The notes under the pieces are model-generated. The model had not been told where the DNA came from. It worked only from the letters and a program-made list of their open reading frames with translations, and made no database searches. From Tissierellia bacterium (GTDB lineage Bacteria; Bacillota; Clostridia; Tissierellales; Tepidimicrobiaceae), in NCBI GenBank assembly GCA_012728725.1, contig JAAYEM010000056.1, positions 1 to 40,625 of the forward strand: a DNA stretch of 40,625 nucleotides. The letters run 5' to 3'. The stretch's first letter is position 1. Every line of letters begins with the position of its first letter. Of this stretch, positions 11,692 to 20,601 are shown in pieces. The translations under genes and the position numbers were made by a program.

Positions 11692-11713
11692 GAGAAAGGC
11701 TAGGGCCTTTCTC
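11692..11713 (+). terminator. Hairpin between adk and the KOW gene
   Basis: A perfect 9-bp stem, GAGAAAGGC (11692-11700) with GCCTTTCTC (11705-11713), closes a TAGG loop seven bases after the adk stop. There is no clear U tract, so it is more likely a partial terminator or an mRNA-processing or stabilising hairpin than a full stop. Confidence 0.5.
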
Positions 11714-11763
11714 CGTTGTTGATTAGTATGACAGCTCATCAATAACATAAAGAGGTGAACTTT

Positions 11764-12045
11764 ATGGATTCTACTTGTGACATAAGCATTGGACAGGTGG
11801 TTAGGTCAAGAGCTGGTCGTGATAAAGGTAGGGTTTTCCTGGTACTAGATATTTTGGACGATAAACATGTGCTAATTGTAGATGGGGATTTAAGAAAGAT
11901 AGAGAAACCAAAGAAGAAAAAGGTAAAACATTTGATAGTATATAATAGGATATTGGATGAATTTAAACACAAAATTGAAAACAAAATTGAAATTAACGAC
12001 GCTTATATTAGAAAACTGTTAGAACCTTTCAATGAAGATGTGTAA
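11764..12045 (+). CDS. KOW-domain putative RNA-binding protein
   Basis: A 93-residue basic protein beginning MDSTCDISIGQVVRSRAGRD. The segment GQVVRSRAGRDKGRVFLVLD is a KOW-type motif like those of L14e/L27e and L24, followed by a lysine-rich run KPKKKKVKHL. Such small KOW proteins are found beside infA in many Clostridia and are presumed to bind rRNA; the exact role is not established. I start at the ATG at 11764, six bases after AGAGGTG. A GTG at 11755 lies inside that ribosome binding site. Confidence 0.8.
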   Translation: MDSTCDISIGQVVRSRAGRDKGRVFLVLDILDDKHVLIVDGDLRKIEKPKKKKVKHLIVYNRILDEFKHKIENKIEINDAYIRKLLEPFNEDV

Positions 12046-12075
12046 ATTTGGATTAATAGGAGGTTCGATAACTGG

Positions 12076-12294
12076 ATGTCTAAAAAAGATATTATTGAGG
12101 TTGAAGGTACAGTAGTTGATGCCTTGCCAAATGCTATATTCAAAGTGAGATTGGAAAATGGTCACGAGATATTGGCCCATATTTCAGGAAAGTTGAGAAT
12201 GAACTATATAAGGATACTTCCGGGAGATAGGGTAACAGTGGAATTATCGCCCTATGATTTAACAAGGGGGAGAATAACCTGGCGAAATAAGTAG
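12076..12294 (+). CDS. infA: Translation initiation factor IF-1
   Basis: IF-1 is a single OB-fold protein that blocks the A site during initiation. The 72-residue product ([20 protein letters not shown], then [19 protein letters not shown], ending GRITWRNK) matches the bacterial family throughout. AGGAGG is 12 bases upstream of the ATG, somewhat far. It begins the IF1-rpmJ-rpsM-rpsK-rpsD-rpoA-rplQ segment. Confidence 0.98.
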   Translation: MSKKDIIEVEGTVVDALPNAIFKVRLENGHEILAHISGKLRMNYIRILPGDRVTVELSPYDLTRGRITWRNK

Positions 12295-12310
12295 CATAGG
12301 AGGGATTTAA

Positions 12311-12424
12311 GTGAAAGTAAGACCATCAGTTAAAAAGATATGCGAGAAGTGTAAGGTTATTAGAAGAAAAGGAAGAGTAATGGTTATCTGTGAAAACCCA
12401 AGACATAAACAAAAACAAGGTTAA
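12311..12424 (+). CDS. rpmJ: 50S ribosomal protein L36
   Basis: A 37-residue gene read directly from the sequence. It starts with GTG at 12311 after ATAGGAGGG and encodes [20 protein letters not shown], then [17 protein letters not shown]. The zinc ligands are C11, C14, C27 and H32, so it is the zinc-binding form. L36 is the smallest 50S protein and is almost always between infA and rpsM, as here. Confidence 0.97.
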   Translation: MKVRPSVKKICEKCKVIRRKGRVMVICENPRHKQKQG

Positions 12425-12481
12425 TCATAGTAGGACGGTGTTAGATCAAATTTATTGATACTTTAGGAGGTGTAAATAGTA

Positions 12482-12844
12482 ATGGCCAGAATTGCAGGTG
12501 TTGACTTACCAAGAGATAAAAGGGTAGAAATTGGTCTAACCTACATTTATGGAATAGGTAGGTCTAGAGCAAATGAGATTTTGAAAAAGGCTAATGTAGA
12601 TCCAAATACAAGGGTAAAGGATTTAACAGAATCTGAAATTAATGCTATAAGAAGCATTGTTGATACCTATCAAGTTGAAGGTGATTTGAGAAGAGAAATT
12701 GCAATGAATCTAAAGAGACTAAGGGAAATAGGTTGCTATAGAGGAATAAGGCATAGAAGAGGACTACCAGTAAGAGGACAAAGAACCAAGACTAATGCAA
12801 GGACTAGAAAGGGTCCTAGAAGAGCAATAGGTAAGAAAAAGTAA
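12482..12844 (+). CDS. rpsM: 30S ribosomal protein S13
   Basis: S13 is at the top of the 30S head and contacts P-site tRNA. The 120-residue protein begins [20 protein letters not shown] and contains the helix-two-turn-helix region and the basic tail [28 protein letters not shown] precedes the ATG. The 57 bases before it hold no other feature that I can support. Confidence 0.98.
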   Translation: MARIAGVDLPRDKRVEIGLTYIYGIGRSRANEILKKANVDPNTRVKDLTESEINAIRSIVDTYQVEGDLRREIAMNLKRLREIGCYRGIRHRRGLPVRGQRTKTNARTRKGPRRAIGKKK

Positions 12845-12869
12845 TAAGAGGATAAAGGAGGGAAAATAG

Positions 12870-13268
12870 GTGGCAGCTAAAAGAGCAAAGACTACTCGTG
12901 TAAGAAGAAGAGAACGTAAGAATATAGAGAGAGGCCAAGCACATATCCAATCAACATTTAATAATACTATGGTAACTCTAACAGATTTACAAGGGAATGT
13001 AATATCATGGTCAAGTGCTGGCTCATTAGGATTTAAAGGTTCAAGGAAAGCTACTCCTTTTGCAGCTCAACAAGCAGCAGAGGAGGCGGCAAAAAAGGCT
13101 ATGGAACATGGATTAAAAACTGTTGAGGTTTATGTAAAAGGTCCCGGTTCAGGGAGGGAAGCTGCAATAAGGTCTCTTCAAGCAGCTGGCTTAGAAGTAA
13201 GTTTAATAAAGGATGTTACTCCAATTCCACACAATGGATGTAGACCACCAAAACGTAGAAGAGTTTAA
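12870..13268 (+). CDS. rpsK: 30S ribosomal protein S11
   Basis: S11 forms part of the platform near the E site. The 132-residue product has [19 protein letters not shown], the core [14 protein letters not shown], and the C-terminal [17 protein letters not shown] signature. It starts with GTG after AAAGGAGGG; the family N-terminus fits this start. Confidence 0.98.
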   Translation: MAAKRAKTTRVRRRERKNIERGQAHIQSTFNNTMVTLTDLQGNVISWSSAGSLGFKGSRKATPFAAQQAAEEAAKKAMEHGLKTVEVYVKGPGSGREAAIRSLQAAGLEVSLIKDVTPIPHNGCRPPKRRRV

Positions 13269-13286
13269 TATAGGAGGTGTAAAAAG

Positions 13287-13910
13287 ATGGCTAGATATAC
13301 AGGTCCAGTTTGTAGATTATGCCGTAGGGAAGGACTTAAATTATATTTAAAAGGTGATAAATGCTATACAGACAAATGCCCTGTTTCAAGGAGAAATTAT
13401 GCTCCAGGACAACACGGCCAGTCAAGAAAGAAAGTAACAGAATATGGATTACAGTTGAGAGAAAAACAAAAAGTTCGTAGATTTTATGGAATACAAGAAT
13501 CTCAAATGAGATCTTATTTCAATATGGCTGATAAGATGCCAGGTATTACAGGGCAAAACCTTTTAAAACTATTAGAACTTAGATTAGACAATGTAATATA
13601 TAGAATGGGATTTGCTTCTTCAAGGGCTGAAGCAAGACAGCTGGTTAGACATGGGCATTTCACCGTAAATGGTAATAAGGTTGACATCCCATCCTATTTA
13701 GTACAGGTAGGGGATGTTATTGAGGTTAGAGAAAGAAGTAAAAGCAGTCCTAAGTTTAAGGAATTAATAGAAAATCATAGGGGTAATACGGTTTCATGGA
13801 TTGAAGTAAGTCCCGACCAATTCAAGGGTAGAATCGTTGCAGAACCTACTAGGGAAGATATAGAGATTCCAATAGAAGAACACTTGATAGTAGAGTTGTA
13901 TTCTAAATAA
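13287..13910 (+). CDS. rpsD: 30S ribosomal protein S4, zinc type
   Basis: S4 is a primary 16S rRNA binder that nucleates 30S assembly. The 207-residue protein carries zinc ligands C9, C12, C26 and C31 and a central S4 RNA-binding domain ([20 protein letters not shown] near residues 97-116). In Bacillus subtilis S4 represses its own gene; no leader comparable to that one was recognised here, and rpsD lies inside the alpha operon. Confidence 0.98.
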   Translation: MARYTGPVCRLCRREGLKLYLKGDKCYTDKCPVSRRNYAPGQHGQSRKKVTEYGLQLREKQKVRRFYGIQESQMRSYFNMADKMPGITGQNLLKLLELRLDNVIYRMGFASSRAEARQLVRHGHFTVNGNKVDIPSYLVQVGDVIEVRERSKSSPKFKELIENHRGNTVSWIEVSPDQFKGRIVAEPTREDIEIPIEEHLIVELYSK

Positions 13911-13974
13911 TATCTATGATAGAATCAGTTGCCCTCGTCCTTTGATACCATAAAAATAAGGAGGGTTAATGTTA

Positions 13975-14922
13975 ATGATAGAGATTGAAAAGCCAAGAAT
14001 AGAGATTGTTGAAGTGAGCGAAGACAATACCTATGGTAAATTTGTTGTGGAACCCCTTGAAAGAGGGTATGGCACCACCTTGGGAAATTGCCTAAGACGA
14101 GTATTGCTATCTTCCCTTCCAGGTGCAGCTGTATCCTCTGTAAAAATCCAAGGTGTACTACATGAGTTTTCAGTAGTACCAGGGGTTTTAGAAGATGTTC
14201 CAGAGATTATTTTAAATATTAAGGGTATAGCTGCGAAGATGTACTCTGATGAGCCAGTTACCCTAAGACTAGAAGTGGAAGGGCCAAGGGTAGTGACAGC
14301 TGGGGATATTATTACCGGTCCAGACGTGGAAATTTTGAACAAGGATCATTATATAGCCACCATCAATGAAGATGGGAAATTGTATATGGAAATGGAAATG
14401 ATAAAGGGTAGAGGATATAAGGTTGCTGAGAGAAACAAAAGGGAAGGCCAATCTGTTGGTGTAATACCTATAGACTCCTCATTTACTCCTGTAAAGAAGG
14501 TTAATTTTTTGGTGGAGAATACAAGGGTAGGACAAATTACCGATTATGACAAATTAACCCTTGAGGTATGGACTAATGGTACTTTAACACCAGAAGAGGC
14601 TACTTCCTTGGGAGCTAAAATACTTACAGAGCACTTGAACTTATTCATCGAATTAACAGAGCATGTAAATGATGTAGAAATAATGGTAGAAAAAGAAGAG
14701 GATAAGAAGGAGAAAGTATTGGAGATGACAGTAGAAGAACTAGATCTCTCAGTAAGATCTTATAACTGCTTAAAGAGAGCTGGCATTAATACGGTAGATG
14801 AACTCACCCAGAAAACAGAAGAGGATCTGATGAAGGTAAGAAACCTTGGCAAAAAATCCCTTGAGGAAATCCAGAAAAAGCTTGCAGAACTAGGTTTATC
14901 TCTGAAAAAAATAGATGAATAG
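13975..14922 (+). CDS. rpoA: RNA polymerase alpha subunit
   Basis: Alpha nucleates polymerase assembly through its N-terminal domain and binds UP elements and activators through its C-terminal domain. The 315-residue product has the assembly motif [20 protein letters not shown], the [20 protein letters not shown] region, and the C-terminal [19 protein letters not shown] helix-hairpin segment. I choose the ATG at 13975 over one at 13969: it gives the family start [10 protein letters not shown] and the better spacing (9 bases) from GGAGGG. The 58-base gap before it shows no strong promoter. Confidence 0.98.
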   Translation: MIEIEKPRIEIVEVSEDNTYGKFVVEPLERGYGTTLGNCLRRVLLSSLPGAAVSSVKIQGVLHEFSVVPGVLEDVPEIILNIKGIAAKMYSDEPVTLRLEVEGPRVVTAGDIITGPDVEILNKDHYIATINEDGKLYMEMEMIKGRGYKVAERNKREGQSVGVIPIDSSFTPVKKVNFLVENTRVGQITDYDKLTLEVWTNGTLTPEEATSLGAKILTEHLNLFIELTEHVNDVEIMVEKEEDKKEKVLEMTVEELDLSVRSYNCLKRAGINTVDELTQKTEEDLMKVRNLGKKSLEEIQKKLAELGLSLKKIDE

Positions 14923-14945
14923 TAAGGTATAAAGGAGGGATAGAT

Positions 14946-15287
14946 ATGGCTAGAATGAGAAAACTTGGTCGTCCCACAGATCATAGAAAGGCTATGTTAA
15001 GAAACCAAGTAACTAGTTTATTGGAACATGGGAGAATTGAGACCACTGTTGACAGAGCCAAAGAAACGCAAAGAATGGTTGAAAAGATGATTACCCTTGG
15101 AAAAAGAGGAGATCTACACGCTAGAAGACAGGCATTAGCATATATATATAGTGAAGATGTTGTTAAAAAACTATTTGATGAAATAGCACCAAAATATTCT
15201 GATAGAAATGGCGGATACACTAGAGTATTAAAACTAGGCCCTCGTAGAGGCGATGGTGCAGAGATGGCTATTTTAGAATTAGTGTAA
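14946..15287 (+). CDS. rplQ: 50S ribosomal protein L17
   Basis: L17 lies near the tunnel exit. The 113-residue product starts [20 protein letters not shown] and ends [20 protein letters not shown]-type sequence, canonical for the family. It closes the S10-spc-alpha block and is followed at once by a strong terminator. Confidence 0.98.
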   Translation: MARMRKLGRPTDHRKAMLRNQVTSLLEHGRIETTVDRAKETQRMVEKMITLGKRGDLHARRQALAYIYSEDVVKKLFDEIAPKYSDRNGGYTRVLKLGPRRGDGAEMAILELV

Positions 15288-15294
15288 AGGGTGG

Positions 15295-15324
15295 GGGATT
15301 AAGTATTATACTTAGTCCCTTTTT
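15295..15324 (+). terminator. Intrinsic terminator of the alpha operon
   Basis: GGGATTAAGTA (15295-15305) pairs with TACTTAGTCCC (15309-15319) over 11 bp with one G-U pair and a three-base loop. TTTTT follows directly. This is a textbook rho-independent terminator, eight bases after the rplQ stop. Confidence 0.9.
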
Positions 15325-15352
15325 ATATAAATTGTCAGGGGCCAAATGTCCA

Positions 15353-15381
15353 TTGTCAATTATATAGCCTTGTGCTATATT
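15353..15381 (+). promoter_or_regulatory. Sigma-A promoter for the ecf-truA unit
   Basis: TTGTCA (15353-15358) and TATATT (15376-15381) are separated by exactly 17 bases, each one base from consensus. It follows the rplQ terminator and precedes ecfA1 by 35 bases, so it should start the ecfA1-ecfA2-ecfT-truA transcript. Confidence 0.75.
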
Positions 15382-15416
15382 AAATAGTGTAAATATCTTA
15401 AAGTTAGGGGATAGAA

Positions 15417-16250
15417 ATGGCAGATGAAATAATAAGGATAGAAAATGTAACCTATCAATATGGCTCTGGCGGGGAAGATAATCAGCTAACAGCTATTAAG
15501 GATATAAGTATAAGTGTAAAAAGGGGCGAATATTTAGTAATCCTAGGCCATAACGGCTCAGGTAAATCTACCCTAGCAAAACTTATGAATGGTCTACTTC
15601 TCCCTACTAAAGGAGATGTGTATGTAAATGGTATGAATACCAAGGATCAGGATAAAATATGGGATATAAGGCAAACCGCCGGTATGGTATTTCAAAATCC
15701 TGACAACCAAATAGTGGCAACCATTGTAGAAGAAGATGTGGCCTTCGGGCCAGAAAATCAAGGGATACCCCCATTAGAGATAAGAAAAAGGGTAGATGAA
15801 GCCTTAAGAATAGTGGAGATGTATGAATATAAAAAACATGCCCCCCATTTACTTTCTGGAGGGCAGAAACAAAGGGTGGCCATTGCAGGCATTTTGGCAA
15901 TGAAACCAGATTGTATCATCCTTGATGAACCTACGGCCATGCTGGATCCAATTGGCAGGATAGAGATAATAAATACCATAAAGAAACTAAATAGGGAAGA
16001 AAAGAAGACCATAGTCCATATAACCCATTATATGGATGAAGCTGTAGAAGCTGACAGGATATTGGTAATGGAAGAGGGAAGGATTGCCATGGAAGGTACT
16101 CCAAAGGAGATTTTTAGTCAGGTAGATAGGATTAAAGAACTGGGATTAGATGTACCTCAGGTTACCGAATTAGCTTATGAATTGAGGAAGGAAGGCTTTG
16201 ATATCCCAAATGATATATTAACAGTAGAGGAATTGGTGAAGGTCCTATGA
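15417..16250 (+). CDS. ecfA1: ECF transporter ATPase EcfA1
   Basis: One of the two ATPases of the energy-coupling factor module that powers uptake of vitamins and metals through interchangeable S proteins. The 277-residue product has Walker [10 protein letters not shown] (about residues 43-51), signature LSGGQKQR, Walker [13 protein letters not shown] and a conserved switch histidine (HITHYMDEA). The Q-loop [10 protein letters not shown] is typical of EcfA. No S component is encoded here, so the substrate cannot be assigned. The stop overlaps the ecfA2 start (ATGA). Confidence 0.96.
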   Translation: MADEIIRIENVTYQYGSGGEDNQLTAIKDISISVKRGEYLVILGHNGSGKSTLAKLMNGLLLPTKGDVYVNGMNTKDQDKIWDIRQTAGMVFQNPDNQIVATIVEEDVAFGPENQGIPPLEIRKRVDEALRIVEMYEYKKHAPHLLSGGQKQRVAIAGILAMKPDCIILDEPTAMLDPIGRIEIINTIKKLNREEKKTIVHITHYMDEAVEADRILVMEEGRIAMEGTPKEIFSQVDRIKELGLDVPQVTELAYELRKEGFDIPNDILTVEELVKVL

Positions 16251-17110
16251 TTATTAAAATAGAAAACTTAAATTATATATATAATCCCAATACCCCCTTT
16301 GAAAAGAAAGCCTTAGACAATATCAATTTGACCGTAGAAGAAGGAGACTTTATTGGGCTCATTGGTCATACTGGGTCTGGTAAATCTACCCTGGTCCAGC
16401 ATCTGAATGGCCTTTTAAAGCCCACTTCCGGAAAGGTAATAGTAGATGGAATAGATACCTCATCTAAGGATGGTAATTTGAAGGAGGTAAGGCAGAAGGT
16501 AGGCTTAGTATTTCAGTATCCAGAACACCAGCTATTTGAAGAGACGGTCTATAAGGACATAGCCTTTGGCCCTAAGAATCTAGGATTAGAAAAGGATGAG
16601 GTACACAGTAGGGTAAAAAAGGCCATGGAACTGGTGGGATTAGATTTTGAAAACTTGAAGGAAAGATCCCCCTTTGAACTGAGTGGGGGGCAAAAAAGAA
16701 GGGTGGCTATAGCTGGAGTTTTGGCCATGAAACCCAAGGTATTAGTGTTAGATGAGCCTACAGCAGGCCTAGATCCAAGGGGTAGGGATGAAATATTAGG
16801 AAGGATACAAAAATTATATGAAGAAGAGGGAATAACCATTATATTGGTTTCCCATAGCATGGAGGATATTGCTAGGCTTGTAAATAAAATAATAGTAATG
16901 CACAAGGGCAAGTTAGTCATGGAAGGGGAAACCAAGGAAATATTTAGAAAAGCTGAGAAACTAGAAGAATTAGGGTTGGGCATACCACAGATTACATGTT
17001 TTATGCGGAGATACAAGTCCAGGGGGAATCCAGTTGATGACACCGTATTGACTGTAGAAGAGGCCAAGAGGGAGTTAATAAATTATTTAAGGAGAAGAGG
17101 AAATGTTTAG
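16247..17110 (+). CDS. ecfA2: ECF transporter ATPase EcfA2
   Basis: Second ATPase of the ECF module, 287 residues, expected to pair with EcfA1 in an asymmetric dimer under EcfT. Motifs seen are Walker [11 protein letters not shown]-loop [11 protein letters not shown], signature LSGGQKRR, Walker [13 protein letters not shown] and switch histidine VSHSMED. It overlaps ecfA1 by 4 bases and ecfT by 8, so the three subunits are likely translationally coupled. Confidence 0.96.
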   Translation: MIIKIENLNYIYNPNTPFEKKALDNINLTVEEGDFIGLIGHTGSGKSTLVQHLNGLLKPTSGKVIVDGIDTSSKDGNLKEVRQKVGLVFQYPEHQLFEETVYKDIAFGPKNLGLEKDEVHSRVKKAMELVGLDFENLKERSPFELSGGQKRRVAIAGVLAMKPKVLVLDEPTAGLDPRGRDEILGRIQKLYEEEGITIILVSHSMEDIARLVNKIIVMHKGKLVMEGETKEIFRKAEKLEELGLGIPQITCFMRRYKSRGNPVDDTVLTVEEAKRELINYLRRRGNV

Positions 17111-17900
17111 GGATATTACAATAGGTCTATACTTTCCAGGGAACACCATAATTCATAGGTTAGACCCTAGGATCAAGATAATAATAATCATGATGTTTAT
17201 AACTTCACTATTTTTTATTACTTCTTTCCCCCCCTATATACTTATACTGGCTTTTATCCTTTTTGTCATCTATTTATCCAAGGTACCTTTAAAACATGTA
17301 TTGAAGGGACTAAAACCCCTTATACTAATAATAGTGGTTACCTTCTTAATAAATGCATTTTTAACCAAAGGGGAGGAGCTATTCAGTATAGGACCCTTGA
17401 CTGTAACTAAGGAAGGTCTAAGGCAGGCAGTTTTCATGGCCCTAAGATTGATTTTTTTGATTACAGGTACATCCTTATTGACTCTTACAACTTCTCCTAT
17501 TTCACTAACGGATGGTATAGAAAAACTCCTCTCACCCTTTAAGAGAATAGGTGTACCAGCCCATGAACTGGCAATGATGATGACTATAGCTTTAAGGTTT
17601 ATTCCTACCTTATTAGAAGAGACGGATAAGATTATGAAGGCTCAAATGGCTAGAGGGGCAGATTTTGAATCTGGAAATATTTTAAATAGGGCCAAGAATT
17701 TAGTTCCCTTATTAGTGCCACTATTCATCAATGCCTTTAGAAGGGCAGATGAATTAGCCATAGCTATGGAAGCTAGGTGCTATAGGGGAGGGGAGAATAG
17801 AACCAGGCTAAATGAATTAAAGCTGGATAGAAAAGACATATTGGCTATTAGTTTATCCACCTTGTACTTTGGATTTATTATATCTACCAGATATATATAG
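17103..17900 (+). CDS. ecfT: ECF transporter transmembrane subunit EcfT
   Basis: EcfT is the membrane scaffold that links the ATPases to S components. The 265-residue protein has several hydrophobic segments (for example IIIIMMFITSLFFITSF). It also has the two coupling-helix motifs, seen as MARGADF (about residue 182) and EARCYRGG (about residue 223); the first is the canonical Ala-Arg-Gly and the second is Ala-Arg-Cys. This gene order before truA is conserved in Firmicutes. Confidence 0.95.
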   Translation: MFRDITIGLYFPGNTIIHRLDPRIKIIIIMMFITSLFFITSFPPYILILAFILFVIYLSKVPLKHVLKGLKPLILIIVVTFLINAFLTKGEELFSIGPLTVTKEGLRQAVFMALRLIFLITGTSLLTLTTSPISLTDGIEKLLSPFKRIGVPAHELAMMMTIALRFIPTLLEETDKIMKAQMARGADFESGNILNRAKNLVPLLVPLFINAFRRADELAIAMEARCYRGGENRTRLNELKLDRKDILAISLSTLYFGFIISTRYI

Positions 17901-17911
17901 AAGGTGTAAAT

Positions 17912-18646
17912 ATGCTTAATATTAAACTTACCATCCAATATGATGGAAGCAATTATAGTGGCTGGCAGAAGCAGAAAAATGCAAATAGCATCCAGGAGCA
18001 AATAGAAAAGGCTATTTATCTAGTCACAGGAGAAAAGGTAAACTTAATAGGTTCTGGAAGAACGGATAGGGGAGTCCATGCCCTTGGGCAGGTTGCAAAC
18101 TTTACAACCCTATCCTCTATACCGGCAGATAGGTTTAAATTTGCCTTAAATAGTAAGTTGCCAGGGGATATAAGCATAATAGAATCCCAGGCTGTAGATT
18201 ATGAATTTCATTCAAGATACCATGCCAAGGGAAAAAGATATAGATACTTAATATTCAATAAGCCTATTAGGAATCCTTTGTATAGAAATTATGCCTACCA
18301 TGTACCCTATCCATTAGATTTTAGGGAAATGGAAAGGGCAGCTAAATTTTTTATAGGAACCCATGATTTTGCCTCTTTTATGGCTAGTGGATCTAGTGTT
18401 AAAGACACCGTAAGAACCATATATGATATTTCCTTAGACAAAAAGGATGATCTAATTATACTTTCCGTTGAAGGAAATGGTTTTTTATACAATATGATAA
18501 GGATAATGGTTGGCACCTTGATTGATATAGCTAATAATAAATTGAAAAGCCAGGATATACCAGCCATTATTAATGCTAAAAATAGAAGGGCTGCTGGCCA
18601 TACAGCACCCCCCCAAGGCCTCTATTTAGAAAAAGTTTATTACTGA
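17912..18646 (+). CDS. truA: tRNA pseudouridine(38-40) synthase
   Basis: TruA isomerises uridines 38-40 in the tRNA anticodon arm. The 244-residue product has the catalytic aspartate D52 in GSGRTDRGVHALGQ, the N-terminal QYDGSNYSGWQKQ motif and the C-terminal GNGFLYNMIRIMVGTLIDI block. The ATG is 11 bases after the ecfT stop. It closes the ecf unit; no obvious terminator separates it from the rplM promoter. Confidence 0.97.
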   Translation: MLNIKLTIQYDGSNYSGWQKQKNANSIQEQIEKAIYLVTGEKVNLIGSGRTDRGVHALGQVANFTTLSSIPADRFKFALNSKLPGDISIIESQAVDYEFHSRYHAKGKRYRYLIFNKPIRNPLYRNYAYHVPYPLDFREMERAAKFFIGTHDFASFMASGSSVKDTVRTIYDISLDKKDDLIILSVEGNGFLYNMIRIMVGTLIDIANNKLKSQDIPAIINAKNRRAAGHTAPPQGLYLEKVYY

Positions 18647-18657
18647 AAAAATACGTA

Positions 18658-18686
18658 TTGACATTGATATTTCCTTGTATTAGAAT
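18658..18686 (+). promoter_or_regulatory. Sigma-A promoter of rplM-rpsI
   Basis: TTGACA (18658-18663, perfect -35) and TAGAAT (18681-18686) are 17 bases apart. It is the best promoter in the window and begins about 100 bases before rplM. Confidence 0.85.
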
Positions 18687-18689
18687 ATA

Positions 18690-18752
18690 TAAGAGTGTTT
18701 TAAAAGCCCCGGAAACTTTTACAACTCAAGGATTCAACGCTGGAATAAGGAG
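18690..18752 (+). promoter_or_regulatory. Candidate L13-type ribosomal leader
   Basis: About 65 untranslated bases separate the promoter from the rplM Shine-Dalgarno. They contain AAAAG and CTTTT around CCCCGGAAA, and a GGATTCAACGCTGGAAT stretch. Low-GC Gram-positives are known to carry an autoregulatory L13 leader at this position. The assignment rests on position more than on a verified structural match. Confidence 0.4.
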
Positions 18753-18760
18753 GGAAAAAG

Positions 18761-19189
18761 ATGAAGAGCTACATGGCTAAACCGAACGAAATTGAAAGAA
18801 AATGGTATGTGATAGATGCAGAGAACAAGGTTTTAGGTAGACTGGCTTCAGAAATTGCTAAAATATTGAGTGGAAAAAACAAACCAATATATACACCTCA
18901 TGTTGACACTGGGGATTTTGTAATAGTGATAAATGCAGATAAGGTTAAATTGACTGGTAAGAAATTAAACCAAAAACACTATAGATACCATACAGGATAT
19001 CCAGGTGGATTGAGATCCATACCCTATGAAAGATTAATGGAAAAAAATCCAGAAAGGGTTATAGAATTAGCCGTCAAAGGAATGCTTCCTAAAAATAGGT
19101 TGGGCAGAAAGATGTTTAAAAAGCTAAAGGTATATAGAGGACCTGAGCATAAACATGAGGCTCAAAAACCAGAATTATATGAATTCTAA
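18761..19189 (+). CDS. rplM: 50S ribosomal protein L13
   Basis: L13 is an early-assembling 50S protein. The 142-residue product has [39 protein letters not shown] and the central [21 protein letters not shown], as expected. AAGGAGGG precedes the ATG. It forms a two-gene operon with rpsI under its own promoter and may be regulated by the leader in front. Confidence 0.98.
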   Translation: MKSYMAKPNEIERKWYVIDAENKVLGRLASEIAKILSGKNKPIYTPHVDTGDFVIVINADKVKLTGKKLNQKHYRYHTGYPGGLRSIPYERLMEKNPERVIELAVKGMLPKNRLGRKMFKKLKVYRGPEHKHEAQKPELYEF

Positions 19190-19216
19190 TAGGGCTATAG
19201 GAAAGGAGGACTGTAA

Positions 19217-19609
19217 GTGGCAAATGTTCAATATATGGGAACAGGAAGAAGAAAAAAGGCTGTAGCAAGAGTTAGATTACTTCCAGGTTCTGGAAAGATC
19301 GTTATAAATAAAAGAGATATAGATGATTATTTTGATTATGATACATTGAAAGTTACTGTTAGAGAGCCATTAGAATTAACTGATACCTTGGATAAATTTG
19401 ATGTATACGTAAATGTACATGGCGGAGGTTTTAGAGGCCAGGCTGGAGCTATTAGGCATGGTATATCAAGAGCTTTAGTAAATGCTAATGAAGAATGGAA
19501 ACCAATCCTAAAAAAAGCTGGCTTCTTAACAAGGGATCCAAGAATGAAGGAAAGAAAGAAATACGGTCTAAAGAAGGCAAGAAGAGCTCCACAATTCTCA
19601 AAGAGATAA
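19217..19609 (+). CDS. rpsI: 30S ribosomal protein S9
   Basis: S9 reaches the P-site tRNA through its C-terminal tail. The 130-residue protein begins [20 protein letters not shown] and ends with the conserved [17 protein letters not shown] tail (terminal SKR). It starts with GTG after GAAAGGAGG. A strong terminator follows. Confidence 0.98.
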   Translation: MANVQYMGTGRRKKAVARVRLLPGSGKIVINKRDIDDYFDYDTLKVTVREPLELTDTLDKFDVYVNVHGGGFRGQAGAIRHGISRALVNANEEWKPILKKAGFLTRDPRMKERKKYGLKKARRAPQFSKR

Positions 19610-19622
19610 TATTAATGGAATT

Positions 19623-19658
19623 AAAATCCCGCAAACATTTTTGTTTACGGGATTTTTT
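19623..19658 (+). terminator. Terminator after rpsI
   Basis: AAATCCCG (19624-19631) pairs with CGGGATTT, and AAAC with GTTT, across one C-A mismatch. A TTTTTT run closes the element at 19653-19658. Confidence 0.85.
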
Positions 19659-19720
19659 ACTCCTATCAATCCCATTCCACATCAATAAAAGTCTTACTTG
19701 TATGAAGGTAATATGATACT

Positions 19721-19765
19721 TCCAAGCAGGCAGCCTATTAATATAGGTATCTGCTTGGATTTTTT
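19721..19765 (+). terminator. Second terminator or attenuator before cwlD
   Basis: TCCAAGCAG (19721-19729) pairs with CTGCTTGGA (19751-19759). CCTAT/ATAGG pairs inside, and TTTTTT follows at 19760-19765. It lies 60 bases after the rpsI terminator with no gene between. It is either a back-up terminator or an attenuator on a short cwlD leader. Confidence 0.8.
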
Positions 19766-19808
19766 ATTCTACCAATATCATATTTGATAAATAAATTCTC
19801 AAATAGGC

Positions 19809-19827
19809 CCATATTCCAGGAATATGG
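19809..19827. promoter_or_regulatory. Perfect 9-1-9 palindrome upstream of cwlD
   Basis: CCATATTCC and GGAATATGG flank a single A. The site lies 40 bases before cwlD and could be an operator or a small hairpin. A separate 13-bp repeat (19802-19814 with 19902-19914) overlaps it. Confidence 0.55.
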
Positions 19828-19867
19828 ACTCAGCACTGGCAATATACTTCATATGAGGAGGAATGCC

Positions 19868-20581
19868 ATGAGGATAATCTATATAAGTAAAAGAAAACTA
19901 TATATGGGCCTATTCTCTTTTTTTATTATTATTTTTTTGATGCTCCTGCTAGTATTAAGGGACAGGGCAGAACCTGTTTCCTATATTCCCATAACCAATA
20001 AAATAGTTGGAATAGATCCAGGCCATGGCGGAGTTGATCCTGGTGCTATAGGGGTGAGTGGAGTACAGGAGGCTGATATAAACCTTAAGATTGGTTTAAA
20101 GCTAAAAAGGTTGATAGAGCAAAGTGGAGGTATAGCAGTTATGACCAGAGATACTGATAAGGGTTTGTATACTGAAAGGTCTAAAAGTTTAAAGGAGAAA
20201 AAGACGGAGGACCTCCATAATAGAAAGAGGATAATAGAGGATGGGAAGTGTGACATATTTATAACAATTCACCTTAACAGTTTTGAGCAATCTAAATATT
20301 ATGGGGCCCAGACTTTCTATAGAAAAGGTTCCCAGGAAGGTATGAAATTAGCAAATTGTATTCAAGAAGAACTGAGGAAGGTATTGGATGAAAATAACCA
20401 TAGGCAACCCCAGGAAAGGGAGGATGTATTTCTACTAAACGAATTGGAGATACCCTCGGTATTGGTAGAATGTGGATTCTTATCGAATCCAAGGGAAGAA
20501 GGCCTGCTTGCTACAGATGAATATCAGGAAAGGATTGCATGGGCAATATTTACTGGAATTATTAAATATTTTGAAGAATAA
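19868..20581 (+). CDS. cwlD: N-acetylmuramoyl-L-alanine amidase CwlD
   Basis: CwlD removes peptide side chains from peptidoglycan during spore cortex formation, the first step to muramic lactam. The 237-residue protein has an N-terminal membrane segment (FSFFIIIFLMLLLVL) and one Amidase_3 domain. Zinc and catalytic positions are seen in DPGHGGVDPG, QEADINLK, TIHLNSF and VECGFLSN. I start at the ATG at 19868, six bases after AGGAGG; an in-frame ATG at 19784 would include that site and the palindrome. The gene indicates a spore-forming lineage. In Bacillus it is made under sporulation sigma factors; no clear sporulation promoter could be assigned here. Confidence 0.9.
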   Translation: MRIIYISKRKLYMGLFSFFIIIFLMLLLVLRDRAEPVSYIPITNKIVGIDPGHGGVDPGAIGVSGVQEADINLKIGLKLKRLIEQSGGIAVMTRDTDKGLYTERSKSLKEKKTEDLHNRKRIIEDGKCDIFITIHLNSFEQSKYYGAQTFYRKGSQEGMKLANCIQEELRKVLDENNHRQPQEREDVFLLNELEIPSVLVECGFLSNPREEGLLATDEYQERIAWAIFTGIIKYFEE

Positions 20582-20601
20582 TTATGGAATATGGCATTTT
20601 G

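Noticed and set aside
16549-17067. A 172-codon minus-strand frame over ecfA2
   Set aside because: It is entirely within a conserved ATPase gene and its translation has no recognisable motif.
19495-19716. A 73-codon plus-strand frame overlapping the end of rpsI and its terminator
   Set aside because: It is out of frame with rpsI, includes the terminator hairpin and has no coding character.
19766-19808. Sigma-E-like promoter before cwlD (ATCATATTT with CAAATAGG)
   Set aside because: The -10 half matches only about half of the expected bases, so it was not annotated.
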